Below, piece after piece: positions 17,274 to 25,209 of a stretch of DNA of 45,214 nucleotides. Within the stretch, counting starts at the first letter, position 1; each line of letters opens with the position of its first letter. A model generated the notes under the pieces. That model worked only from the letters and a program-made list of their open reading frames with translations. It did no database searches and was not told where the DNA came from. The stretch comes from Muribaculaceae bacterium. GTDB lineage: Bacteria; Bacteroidota; Bacteroidia; Bacteroidales; Muribaculaceae. Position numbers and translations under genes: made by a program. Where the stretch lies: positions 1 to 45,214 of the forward strand of contig JAFTDD010000078.1 of assembly GCA_017454355.1 (NCBI GenBank), given 5' to 3'.

Positions 17274-18440
17274 TCATTTTTTGTTGCTGTTGCGGTTGCG
17301 CGGGCCGGGCATAAATGGTGAGCCGCCGGTCTGCTTGTCGTCCTGCTCGGCACCGAACGAGACGTCACTCACGACGGTAGCGCCGGAGTTGATACCGCCG
17401 GTAATGACGGTGTGAATGCCGTCGGAGGTGCCCACCTCGACCTTGTGGGCTGTGAACGTCTTGCCGTCAAGGGTCCAGAGTTTGTGCTCGCCCTCGCAGT
17501 CCTGCACGGTGTAGTCCTTGCCGATGATTTCCGGCTCGGGGGTGAAGCGCAGCGCGCGGTTGCTCACCGCCAACTGCCCGTTAATCTCAAGGGTGAAGAT
17601 GGTGACGTTGGCCGTGAGACCCGGCATAAGTTTGAGGTCGGCGTTTGGAGCGCTGATAACGACCTCATAGGTGACGACATTATTAGTGGTTGTGGCCTTT
17701 TGCCGCACTTGGGTCACGTTGCCGCTAAACACATCATCGGGGAATGCGTCCACCTGGAAGGTGACGCGTTGGCCGGGTCGCACGCTACCGATGTCTGCCT
17801 CATCGACGTTAGCGATCACGCGCATGTCGCTCAGGTCCTTGGCAATGGTGAACAGCGTCGGCGTGTTGAACGACGAGGCGACAGTTTGCCCCACCTCCAC
17901 CTCCTTGCTGATGACCACCCCGTCGATTGGCGAGTAGATGGTGGCGTAGCCCAGATTGGTGCGCGCCTTCTGCACATTCTGTTGAGACACCTTGACCTGC
18001 TCTTGGGCCTTGCGCAGGCTCTGCAGGGCCACATCGTACTCGGCACGGCTAACGAGTTGCTTCTCGTTCAACTCGGCATATCGGGCGTAGTTCTTCTGCT
18101 GGTAGTCGAGTTCGCTTTGAGCGCTGCGCAGGTTTGCCTGCTGCGAGGTGAGGTCACTCTCGAGGTTGGTGCGGTCAAGTTCGGCGATGACTTGCCCCTT
18201 CTTGACCACACTGTTGTAGTCCACATAGAGTTTGTTGACGATGCCGCTCACCTGGGTACCGACGGTGACGGTCGTCACGGCCTCGAGGGTGCCTGTGGCG
18301 GTGACGCTGGTGGAGATGGTCTTGGTTTCCACCTTTTCGGTTGTGAAGGAGATGCGTTTCTCTTCTTTGTTGCGACCGCAGTAGAAGAATAGCGCGAGCG
18401 CGGCGAGTACCGCCAGCGCAATGTAAATCCATTTTTTCAT
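17274..18440 (-). CDS. Efflux periplasmic adaptor (MacA/HlyD family)
   Basis: 388 residues. One N-terminal membrane anchor or uncleaved signal (4-22, IYIALAVLAALALFFYC), a biotinyl-lipoyl-like domain split around an alpha-hairpin (about 60-190, with SGIVNKLYVDYNSVVKKGQ and TIYSPIDGVVISKEV), then a beta-barrel and membrane-proximal domain. It would bridge the inner-membrane ABC transporter and the TolC-like outer-membrane channel encoded next to it. The C-terminus is short and basic (GPRNRNSNKK). Family and order of genes make MacA the best match over an RND-type adaptor. Confidence 0.93.
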   Translation of the reverse strand: MKKWIYIALAVLAALALFFYCGRNKEEKRISFTTEKVETKTISTSVTATGTLEAVTTVTVGTQVSGIVNKLYVDYNSVVKKGQVIAELDRTNLESDLTSQQANLRSAQSELDYQQKNYARYAELNEKQLVSRAEYDVALQSLRKAQEQVKVSQQNVQKARTNLGYATIYSPIDGVVISKEVEVGQTVASSFNTPTLFTIAKDLSDMRVIANVDEADIGSVRPGQRVTFQVDAFPDDVFSGNVTQVRQKATTTNNVVTYEVVISAPNADLKLMPGLTANVTIFTLEINGQLAVSNRALRFTPEPEIIGKDYTVQDCEGEHKLWTLDGKTFTAHKVEVGTSDGIHTVITGGINSGATVVSDVSFGAEQDDKQTGGSPFMPGPRNRNSNKK

Positions 18441-18460
18441 TTTATCCTGTGATTCTATAT

Positions 18461-18532
18461 TTCTAGAGATTCCTAGGGTTCCTAGGATTTCTAGGGTTCC
18501 TAGGATTTCTAGGGTTCCTAGGATTCCTAGGA
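18461..18532. repeat. Tandem 9-mers centred on CTAG, copy F
   Basis: Eight exact-length 9-bp units in a row: TTCTAGAGA, TTCCTAGGG, TTCCTAGGA, TTTCTAGGG, TTCCTAGGA, TTTCTAGGG, TTCCTAGGA, TTCCTAGGA. All contain CTAG, a tetranucleotide that is rare in many bacterial genomes. The array fills most of the gap between the TolC-like and adaptor genes. A 15-bp stretch of it (TCCTAGGGTTCCTAG) is also present, in reverse orientation, in the array at 25140. Confidence 0.9.
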
Positions 18533-18542
18533 TTTTACTAAT

Positions 18543-19859
18543 TTATCTGGCGTAGAGGCGCAGCAGGGCGCTGTTGAGGGCGGCAGTGTACTTTGCCTGG
18601 AGGGTTTGCTGTACGGCTGCCGAGAGGGCGGTTTTGTCGGTCTGCAGTTCGACGATATTTTTCATACCCAGGCGGAACTGCTCGCTGGTGAGTTCATAAC
18701 TGGCACGCGCCGCCCGCTCACGCTCGCCTGCGGCGGCATAACGTTGCTGCGCGCCGGTGGCGTTGAGGTGATAGGTCTCGATGCTCTTCCACAGTTGCTT
18801 GCGTGTGTTCTGGAGGGCCAATTCGTCGCTCTCGCGCTCGAGGCGGGCACGCGAGATTGCGTTGCGCGTCGCGCCGCGGTCATAGATGGGGATAGACAGC
18901 GTGAGGCCGATGCCGTTGCTCCACTGGTTCTTGAGTTGCGTGAAAAAGTTGCCGTTGCCGGTGGTGGTGCTGGTGCCGGTGCTGGCGCTCAAGGTGATCG
19001 AGGGCAGGCGCCCGGCGCGGGCGATTTTCTCATCGATGGTACTGCGGTCGAGGGCGAGCAACTTGGCTTGCACCTCGGGTCGCGAGTTAAGGGCGGCGGC
19101 ATAGACATCGGCCTTGGTTGGCAGCGGCGCGAGGGCATCGGTGGTGACCGAGGGGTCGGCGACGGTGATGCCGGTGTCGCCGTCTAGTTCGAGCAATTGC
19201 TTGAGTTGCAGTTCATAGTCGGCGAGGGTAGTTTGGTCGGCCACAAGTTGGTAGCGGTCGTTGGCAAGTTGCGACTCGAGTTGCGCCACGTCGGCGCGGT
19301 TGAGCAAGCCTGCGTCAAGCAGGGCACGGGCGCGCTCCACTTGAGCCTCGCTGAGGGCTATCTGCTCGCCGTCTTGGGTGATAGCCTCCTGACTATAAAG
19401 AATCTGGATATAGACGCGTGTGATTTCCTCCTCGATGGTGAGTTCTGCGGCATCAACATTCAGTTCGGCGATGCGGGTGTTGAGTTTTTTCAACTCGATG
19501 TTGTTCTTGATTTTCCCACCGTCATAGAGAGGCATCGATGCGCTGATGTCGTAGGTGCCGGTGTAACTGTTGCGATTATCAACTGTGATGACCTCACTGC
19601 CGTTGACCATTGCCGAAGACTTGGAGAAGGGGCGGTTGTTGTAACGCTGGCCGGTGGAGAAGTTGACCGACGGCAGGCGCGCCGCCTTGGCATCGCTCAC
19701 GTCAAGTTCGGCCTGAGCCACGCTCACTCGCTGCTGCTTGATGGAGATGTTCTGCCGCTTGGCGTGGTCGATGCACTGCTGCAGCGTCCACGACTGCGCG
19801 CCGGCACCGGCTGCCGCCAGTGCCAGTGCCAAGGCCAACAAAATCTTGAATTGTGACAT
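18543..19859 (-). CDS. TolC-family outer-membrane efflux protein
   Basis: 438 residues with a signal peptide (1-21, ILLALALALAAAGAGA). Two repeated halves rich in long heptad-like helices (for example about 130-215 and 345-430), the TolC/OEP pattern, with LQQCIDHAKRQNISIKQQRV near the mature N-terminus. It would form the trimeric outer-membrane duct used by the adaptor and ABC transporter that follow. First gene of the operon: a good promoter lies immediately upstream, divergent from the acyltransferase operon. Confidence 0.95.
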   Translation of the reverse strand: MSQFKILLALALALAAAGAGAQSWTLQQCIDHAKRQNISIKQQRVSVAQAELDVSDAKAARLPSVNFSTGQRYNNRPFSKSSAMVNGSEVITVDNRNSYTGTYDISASMPLYDGGKIKNNIELKKLNTRIAELNVDAAELTIEEEITRVYIQILYSQEAITQDGEQIALSEAQVERARALLDAGLLNRADVAQLESQLANDRYQLVADQTTLADYELQLKQLLELDGDTGITVADPSVTTDALAPLPTKADVYAAALNSRPEVQAKLLALDRSTIDEKIARAGRLPSITLSASTGTSTTTGNGNFFTQLKNQWSNGIGLTLSIPIYDRGATRNAISRARLERESDELALQNTRKQLWKSIETYHLNATGAQQRYAAAGERERAARASYELTSEQFRLGMKNIVELQTDKTALSAAVQQTLQAKYTAALNSALLRLYAR

Positions 19860-19889
19860 AATGAAGGAAGTGATTATTTTTCGTCACCA

Positions 19890-19920
19890 CAAAGGTAGCG
19901 ATTTCCCGCGTGCCGACCAA
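19890..19920 (-). promoter_or_regulatory. Promoter of the efflux/two-component operon
   Basis: On the - strand: -33 TTGG (19920-19917), 19-nt spacer, -7 TACCTTTG (19897-19890), about 31 bp before the TolC-like start. It matches the Bacteroidota consensus well and is the only good promoter seen for the six-gene run down to 13053. Confidence 0.8.
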
Positions 19921-19988
19921 CTCAAAATAGACAAACCGGCTGATTTTATCGCCGAAACAGCCCGACTCGCTCCTCTTTTGGGCCTAAT

Positions 19989-20009
19989 GTACAACTTTAT
20001 TGGTTGTAC
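19989..20009. promoter_or_regulatory. Inverted repeat (candidate operator) over the -33 region
   Basis: GTACAAC, 7-nt spacer, GTTGTAC: a perfect 7-bp inverted repeat that overlaps the -33 element of the downstream promoter. The position is right for a repressor or activator site controlling the O-acyltransferase operon. No dedicated regulator gene is adjacent apart from the LytTR gene at the far end of the divergent operon. Confidence 0.55.
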
Positions 20010-20032
20010 TTTGCGCTTTTTTTGTACCTTTG
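20000..20032 (+). promoter_or_regulatory. Promoter of the O-acyltransferase operon
   Basis: -33 TTGG (20000-20003), 21-nt spacer, -7 TACCTTTG (20025-20032), 20 bp before the first start codon at 20053. Good match to the Bacteroidota consensus. Confidence 0.75.
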
Positions 20033-20052
20033 CAGTCCGAAATTAGATTGAT

Positions 20053-21465
20053 ATGCTGTTCAACTCACTGGCATTCCTATTGTTCTTCCCGGTGGTGACA
20101 ATCCTCTACTGGGTTCTTCCGCAGCGGTGGCGCAACGCTATGTTGCTCATCGCCAGCTACTATTTCTACATGTGCTGGAAGCCGGAGTATGCCCTGCTGA
20201 TATTCTTCTCAACGCTGACGACGTGGCTCTGCGGCATCAAGATCGGTGAGGGCACGTCACGGCGGCTATGGCTCACCGCGTGTCTCGCGATCAATCTCGC
20301 CATCCTGTTCACGTTCAAGTATATCGGTTTTGCGGCCGACGCGATTTCCGACGGCCTCCAATGGTTGGGGGCAGGCATGAGAGTGCCGCACCTTGACGTG
20401 CTGCTGCCGGTGGGCATCTCGTTCTACACTTTCCAGGCCCTGGGTTACACCATCGATGTGTACCGCGGCACCATCAAGCCGGAACGCTCGCTGCCCACTT
20501 ACGCGCTCTTTGTCGCTTTCTTCCCGCAACTCGTTGCCGGCCCCATCGAACGCGCGCGCAACCTGCTGCCACAGTTCCACAGCCGGCACACCTTTGATGG
20601 CGGCAACGTCATTGAGGGTCTCAAACTGATGGTGTGGGGCTACTTCATGAAGCTGTGTGTTGCCGAGAATGTCGCCTCATACGTCGACGCGGTCTACAAC
20701 AACCTCGACTACCACAACGGCACAAGCGTGTGGATGGCCACATTCTTCTTCACGTTCCAGATATTCTGTGACTTCGGCGGCTACTCGCTCATTGCGATAG
20801 GTGCCGCCAAGTGCATGGGGTTCACGCTGATGCACAACTTCAACCATCCCTACCTGTCAACGTCGATGAGAGAGTTTTGGCACCGTTGGCACATCTCACT
20901 CTCGTCTTGGTTTGGCGAGTATGTCTATATCCCGCTGGGAGGCAGCCGGTGCCGGGAGGCCAAGCACCAGCGCAACCTGCTGGCGACGATGACCCTGAGC
21001 GGGCTGTGGCACGGCGCCAACTGGACATTTGTTCTTTGGGGCATGGCCCACGGGCTGCTGCTGTGCTGCCTGTCGCTCAAGAAGAGGTTCCTGCCGTGGC
21101 TCTCCCTCGGCGCCGGCCTCGCCGGCCGCTGTCTGTCCATCGTCATCACATTCTTCACGGCGATGATGTGTTGGGTGTTTTTCCGCGCCAACAGCATCGG
21201 CGACGCCATCACCGCCTTCAGGAAGATGTTCACTGACCGAGGGTTGATGTACAACGGCGAGGGCAAGCCCGCCCTGCTGATGGCGCTCATTCTCATCGCC
21301 GTGCTGATGGCCAAGGAGGTGAAAGACGAGCTGGGCTGGCACCGCCTTGACGTGATGCACAATGCCAACCGTGGTGTGGCGGCCGCCGGCACCGCCATGA
21401 TGGTGATTGTAATCCTGCTGTGCGGCAATTTTGCCGGCGGCCAATTCATTTATTTCCAATTCTGA
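20053..21465 (+). CDS. MBOAT family O-acyltransferase (AlgI/DltB-like)
   Basis: 470-residue polytopic inner-membrane protein of the membrane-bound O-acyltransferase family, which moves acyl groups from the cytoplasmic side toward envelope glycans. Family signatures: LPVGISFYTFQALGYTIDVY (119-138), FFPQLVAGPIERA (156-168), MREFWHRWHISLSSW with His277/His280, and LSGLWHGANW with the expected catalytic His320. It ends in FIYFQF, a common AlgI-type C-terminus. The next gene starts inside its stop codon (TGATG) and encodes an SGNH protein, the usual periplasmic partner (as AlgJ/AlgX or DltD). Acetate is the most likely acyl group, by analogy. Confidence 0.95.
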   Translation: MLFNSLAFLLFFPVVTILYWVLPQRWRNAMLLIASYYFYMCWKPEYALLIFFSTLTTWLCGIKIGEGTSRRLWLTACLAINLAILFTFKYIGFAADAISDGLQWLGAGMRVPHLDVLLPVGISFYTFQALGYTIDVYRGTIKPERSLPTYALFVAFFPQLVAGPIERARNLLPQFHSRHTFDGGNVIEGLKLMVWGYFMKLCVAENVASYVDAVYNNLDYHNGTSVWMATFFFTFQIFCDFGGYSLIAIGAAKCMGFTLMHNFNHPYLSTSMREFWHRWHISLSSWFGEYVYIPLGGSRCREAKHQRNLLATMTLSGLWHGANWTFVLWGMAHGLLLCCLSLKKRFLPWLSLGAGLAGRCLSIVITFFTAMMCWVFFRANSIGDAITAFRKMFTDRGLMYNGEGKPALLMALILIAVLMAKEVKDELGWHRLDVMHNANRGVAAAGTAMMVIVILLCGNFAGGQFIYFQF

Positions 21466-22382
21466 TGAGAAAGCTGACGGTTTTCATAGTCACCGTGCTG
21501 GCGGTTGTGGTGTCAGCCGATGTGCTGCTCGGCGTTTTTGCCGACCACTACATGTCGCGCGCCAAACTGCCCGGCGACTACCGCTCGGTTGACTATGTGA
21601 TGAGGGAGTCGCGTGACAGCATCCTCATTCTGGGCAGCAGCGTGGCGCTGAACAGCCTGATGCCCGCGGTCATTGAGGACAGCCTGCATGGCATGACGTG
21701 CTTCAACGGCGCGGCCAACGCCCAGCAGCTGCCATTCTTCCTGTCCATTCTCGACTGCGTGTTGCGGCGTGAGACTCCGCGAATGGTAATTGTAGGATTT
21801 GAGACTGCCGCATGCGCCACAACCGGAACCGGTGAACGCTTCAACCTGCTTGCTCCCTACTACCATCGAGGGTATGAATATTTGGACTCTTGCATGGAGG
21901 GTGGCTCTACAGTCGGACGCGTTAAACTCAAGTCTAACCTGCTGCGGTACAACACGATCTGGTGGCGCATCCTGCTCTATCATTTCGTCACCGCCGACAA
22001 TCCGGGCGAGAAGGGCTTCGTCGCCAAAGATATCCCCCCACTGCCGCCCACGCTGACTTCACTTAACGAAGACGAGCCAATGAGCGACGAGCGCAGGCAG
22101 GAATTGGAACGGCTTGTCGGCATTTGCTTGCGGCATAATATCCGGCTGACAGTGTTTTTCCCTCCGCAGTATCAGCGTCTCACCGGCACAAACAAGTGCC
22201 GCGAGCAAGTCAAGAGTCTGCTCTCCGGGCATGGGATCTCGTGCCTCGACTATTCACAGGACAGCACTTTCCTCAACCATCCGGAATGGTTCTACGACAA
22301 CATCCACCTCAACGGTGACGGAGCGCGGGTGTTCACATCCCGCTTTGTCAACGACTTGGTCAACAACAATCCAACCGAATAA
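21465..22382 (+). CDS. Membrane-anchored SGNH-hydrolase-like protein (AlgJ/DltD-like partner)
   Basis: 305 residues from the ATG at 21465, which overlaps the MBOAT stop by one base; the GTG 45 bp upstream would run inside the previous gene. N-terminal hydrophobic anchor 4-24. SGNH features: nucleophile block ILILGSSVALNS with Ser58/Ser59 and the Asp-x-x-His pair Asp278-His281 in YDNIHLNGDG. The fold position of catalytic residues fits an O-acyltransferase/esterase acting in the periplasm on the acyl chain delivered by the MBOAT protein. It is not close enough to name as AlgJ, AlgX or DltD. Confidence 0.85.
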   Translation: MRKLTVFIVTVLAVVVSADVLLGVFADHYMSRAKLPGDYRSVDYVMRESRDSILILGSSVALNSLMPAVIEDSLHGMTCFNGAANAQQLPFFLSILDCVLRRETPRMVIVGFETAACATTGTGERFNLLAPYYHRGYEYLDSCMEGGSTVGRVKLKSNLLRYNTIWWRILLYHFVTADNPGEKGFVAKDIPPLPPTLTSLNEDEPMSDERRQELERLVGICLRHNIRLTVFFPPQYQRLTGTNKCREQVKSLLSGHGISCLDYSQDSTFLNHPEWFYDNIHLNGDGARVFTSRFVNDLVNNNPTE

Positions 22383-22963
22383 TGAAAAAACTGTTCATTC
22401 TACTCACAATGATGGCGGCAATTCTTGGCTCATGCGGCGGCGACAGCGACCTCAACAAGGTTTACAGTTTCGTTGGCGATTCGCTCATCGCCCGATGGGA
22501 CCTGAGCTACTTTTTCCCCGCCTGCCTGACGCGCAATGACGGTGTGTCGGGCAGCGGTGTGCAATACCTCGAATCGCTCGGCGGCAAGTATGCCGGCGGC
22601 AGGGTGGTGGTGCTCAGCGGCACAAACGACCTCGGCCTCGTCCCGTCCGGCGACGAGCAGGCCTATGCCGAGCGGTTTGTCGAGGCTGTGGCCAACCTGG
22701 GCGCCGGGCGCGTCATTGTCATCAGCATTCCGCCAAGGAGCAAGAACTGGTGCCACAACGAATTGGACGACAACACGCGCATCCGGATTATGAACGCGAG
22801 CATCGCCAAGGAGTGCGGCACTCGCCCCGGCTTCACCTACGTCGACGTGTTTGACCTGCTCTTGAGGGACGGCTACCTCAACGGCGAATACACCCATGAC
22901 GGGCTGCACATGTCGGAACAGGGATATGAAATAATCACAAAAAAAATAAAGGACATCCTATGA
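22382..22963 (+). CDS. SGNH/GDSL-hydrolase lipoprotein
   Basis: 193 residues. Lipoprotein signal with lipobox LGSC and Cys18. All SGNH blocks are visible: GDS with Ser34, Asn82 in SGTNDL, and Asp173-x-x-His176 in THDGLHMSEQGY. The family includes acyl-esterases and acyltransferases. The start codon shares its first base with the preceding stop (TAATG), and its end overlaps the next gene by 4 bp, so it is part of the acylation quartet. It could be a deacetylase balancing the MBOAT/SGNH pair, or a second transfer step. Confidence 0.9.
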   Translation: MKKLFILLTMMAAILGSCGGDSDLNKVYSFVGDSLIARWDLSYFFPACLTRNDGVSGSGVQYLESLGGKYAGGRVVVLSGTNDLGLVPSGDEQAYAERFVEAVANLGAGRVIVISIPPRSKNWCHNELDDNTRIRIMNASIAKECGTRPGFTYVDVFDLLLRDGYLNGEYTHDGLHMSEQGYEIITKKIKDIL

Positions 22964-23553
22964 AAAGACTGCTCATCGCCGTTTTGACCGCATTCATCTC
23001 GTGCGCCGCCGTCGCTGCCGGGCGCGTGGAACTCGGCCTGCGCGACACCCGTTTCATCTACGCCACTTGGAACATTAACCATCACTTCAACATCGGACTG
23101 GAGCACAGTGTCTACAGCGAGAAGTTCAAGCTGCAGCACATCCGCATAGCGGCGGCCTACCACACCTCCATCAAGGACCTCTCCATCGAGTGCAAGCCAT
23201 ACTTCGGCACCGTCTACAACGGTGACTACTACGACTTGGGGGCACAGATCACTGCCGGCTACCGCATCGCCGGGCGCCTGACCCTCGAGGCTACTGTCAA
23301 CCCCCACTACGATTCGGGCTACGAGTACAAGACCTGCTGGCGCGCCGGGGCCACGTGCCGCATCTGGCGCGAACTGAGCGCCGTTGCGCAGTACTCCACT
23401 ATTCCGGAATACCGCCAGAGCGAGAAGCGTGTGCGTGTGGGACTGCGGTTTGACACAGAGCGGCTCTGGATCATGCCCTTGTTGTCCATCTCGGTGGCTA
23501 GCGGCCAGTCCAAGAGTCCGCGTGTCGCCGTGTCGATGGGCTGGCGCATCTGA
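22960..23553 (+). CDS. Putative small outer-membrane beta-barrel protein
   Basis: 197 residues. Signal peptide 1-20 (AFISCAAVAA, cut before GRVE). The mature part is built of alternating polar/hydrophobic strands with frequent aromatic ends (IYATWNIN, HIRIAAAYHTS, YYDLGAQITAGYRI, GLRFDTERLWI, RVAVSMGWRI), consistent with an eight-stranded barrel. No named family is recognised. Start overlaps the preceding stop (ATGA), so it is co-translated with the SGNH lipoprotein gene; a role in placing or passing acylated glycan at the outer membrane is inference. Confidence 0.75.
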   Translation: MKRLLIAVLTAFISCAAVAAGRVELGLRDTRFIYATWNINHHFNIGLEHSVYSEKFKLQHIRIAAAYHTSIKDLSIECKPYFGTVYNGDYYDLGAQITAGYRIAGRLTLEATVNPHYDSGYEYKTCWRAGATCRIWRELSAVAQYSTIPEYRQSEKRVRVGLRFDTERLWIMPLLSISVASGQSKSPRVAVSMGWRI

Positions 23554-23574
23554 CCCTAACGACAAGCCAAACAA

Positions 23575-23609
23575 AGCGGCGGGACTGCTTCCGGAGCAAT
23601 CCCGCCGCT
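23575..23609. terminator. Bidirectional hairpin terminator
   Basis: Perfect 10-bp GC-rich inverted repeat, AGCGGCGGGA (23575-23584) and TCCCGCCGCT (23600-23609), with a smaller stem TGCT/AGCA in the loop. It lies between two convergent genes. There is no long U tract, so strength is uncertain. Confidence 0.65.
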
Positions 23610-23636
23610 GCTGTATCACGATGCCACCTCACGCGC

Positions 23637-24992
23637 TCACGCGGCAGCCTTGCGGTCTTGGATGATAAAGACGCAGATGGCTCCCGCCACCAGCAGCACA
23701 CCGGCGAGCATCAACATGTTGCCCTGAACGCTACCCAACGCGCTGAGCAGCACTCCACCGAGGGCGGCGGCAACAATCTGCGGGATGCAGATGGTGCAGT
23801 TGAACAGTCCCAGATAGGTGCCCATGCGGGGGTTGCCCTCCAGAGCGTTGGTCACCAGGGTGAACGGCATGGCGAGCATGGCGGCCCAAGCGAAGCCGAT
23901 GAGGAAGTAGGGCACAAAGAGGAGGTACTTGTCGGCGCAATAGGGCACCATAAGGAAGCCGATGCCGCCGATGACCAGGCTCAGAGCATAGGCCACCTTG
24001 ATATTCTTGAAACGCGGCAACACGACAGCCCAGAGGACACTGCCGATTGCCTGAATTGCAAAGAGGACACCCACCCAGTCGCCGGCATCCTGATAGCCCT
24101 GTGTAGCGGCGTGGTTCGGGTCGGCCATGTCGACACCAAATGCAGTGCCGGCGATGGTGCCGTTGGTATAGGTCCACATATACATGAATGCGAACCAGCA
24201 GAAGAACTGGACGAGACCCACCTGGAAGAATACTTTGAGGGCGTGCTTGCCACTGCTCTCGCCGCCGGCGGCAGCCGCCGTGGCGTTACTCTGGTTGGCG
24301 GCCTGCTGGAAGGCGGCCATCTCCTTGGGATCATACTCCTTGACGTTGGCCGTGGTGTAGATCACACAAAGGATGAGGATTGCCGCACCCACATAGAACG
24401 ACCACTTCACCGAGTCGGGCACAATGCCGGGGGCGGCCGTGTTGGCAATGCCGATGGCGGCAAAGAGGATGGGGAAGAGATATCCGGCCAGGGAGCCCGC
24501 GTTGCATAGGAAAGACTGGATTGAATAGGCCTCGGCCTTCTGCTTCTCGTTGACCATGTCGCCCACCATCATCTTGAATGGTTGCATGGCCATATTGATG
24601 CTGGTGTCAAGGAACATGAGCGAGACCAATCCGAAGAGCATCGCACCGGAGAAGCCCCAGAGCACCTCGCTTGTGCTCAGGCCGAGCGAGCCGGCGTTTG
24701 GCAGCATGCACATCACGAGCACTGCGGCGGCGGCACCCACAAAGAGATAGGGGATGCGGCGTCCGAAGCGCGTCCATGTCTTGTCGCTGAAGTAGCCCAC
24801 CAGCGGCTGCACGACCATGCCCATGAGCGGCGGCAAAATCCAGAAATAACTGAGCGAATGGGGATCAGCACCGAGCGTGGCGAAGATGCGCGAGATGTTG
24901 GCGCTCTGCAACGCGTAGGCAATCTGCACCCCAAAGAAGCCGAAACTGATGTTCCACAGTTTCATGAAACTTAGGTCAGGTTTTGTTTTCAT
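23637..24992 (-). CDS. MFS transporter, SLC45-type (sugar/H+ symporter-like)
   Basis: 451 residues with about 12 membrane helices. N-terminal segment PDLSFMKLWNISFGFFGVQI and the loop FSDKTWTRFGRRIPY are characteristic of the SLC45/sucrose-maltose branch of the major facilitator superfamily; the central cytoplasmic loop (about 215-245) is Ala/Gln-rich. In Bacteroidota such genes usually import maltose, maltodextrin or sucrose across the inner membrane and are next to a phosphorylase, which is absent here. It stands alone with its own promoter region and a palindrome that may be an operator. Confidence 0.88.
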   Translation of the reverse strand: MKTKPDLSFMKLWNISFGFFGVQIAYALQSANISRIFATLGADPHSLSYFWILPPLMGMVVQPLVGYFSDKTWTRFGRRIPYLFVGAAAAVLVMCMLPNAGSLGLSTSEVLWGFSGAMLFGLVSLMFLDTSINMAMQPFKMMVGDMVNEKQKAEAYSIQSFLCNAGSLAGYLFPILFAAIGIANTAAPGIVPDSVKWSFYVGAAILILCVIYTTANVKEYDPKEMAAFQQAANQSNATAAAAGGESSGKHALKVFFQVGLVQFFCWFAFMYMWTYTNGTIAGTAFGVDMADPNHAATQGYQDAGDWVGVLFAIQAIGSVLWAVVLPRFKNIKVAYALSLVIGGIGFLMVPYCADKYLLFVPYFLIGFAWAAMLAMPFTLVTNALEGNPRMGTYLGLFNCTICIPQIVAAALGGVLLSALGSVQGNMLMLAGVLLVAGAICVFIIQDRKAAA

Positions 24993-25016
24993 TGTAGATT
25001 GTATTTAGTTTATGGT

Positions 25017-25034
25017 TTTGAAGTTCACTTCAAA
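25017..25034. promoter_or_regulatory. 18-bp palindrome in the transporter leader (candidate operator)
   Basis: TTTGAAGTTCACTTCAAA: 8-bp perfect half-sites around a 2-bp centre. It lies between the -7 box and the start of the SLC45-type transporter, a common position for a sugar-responsive LacI/GntR-type repressor. No matching regulator gene is in the window. Confidence 0.6.
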
Positions 25035-25044
25035 TGGCATTATG

Positions 25045-25052
25045 CAAATTTA
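25045..25052 (-). promoter_or_regulatory. Promoter -7 box of the SLC45-type transporter
   Basis: On the - strand TAAATTTG fits TAnnTTTG, about 53 bp before the start codon. A TTGC at 25078-25075 lies 22 nt upstream and may be a weak -33. Confidence 0.55.
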
Positions 25053-25137
25053 ACGAATTAGCCCCAATGGTGAGGCAATTTTAACGGCACCAAAGCGTGA
25101 AAAAACAGTGCAAACGATTGCGTTAAATACCTCGATT

Positions 25138-25180
25138 TCCTAGAGAATCTAGGAACCCTAGGAAATCTAGAAAATCTAGT
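25138..25180. repeat. Tandem 9-mers centred on CTAG, copy G
   Basis: CTAG occurs at 25140, 25149, 25158, 25167 and 25176, an exact 9-bp period. The stretch CTAGGAACCCTAGGA is the reverse complement of part of the array at 18461, so the two arrays belong to one family. It lies upstream of the exopolysaccharide operon, between divergent genes. Confidence 0.88.
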
Positions 25181-25209
25181 CTGAGAGAAAAAAACGCACT
25201 ATGTATAAT

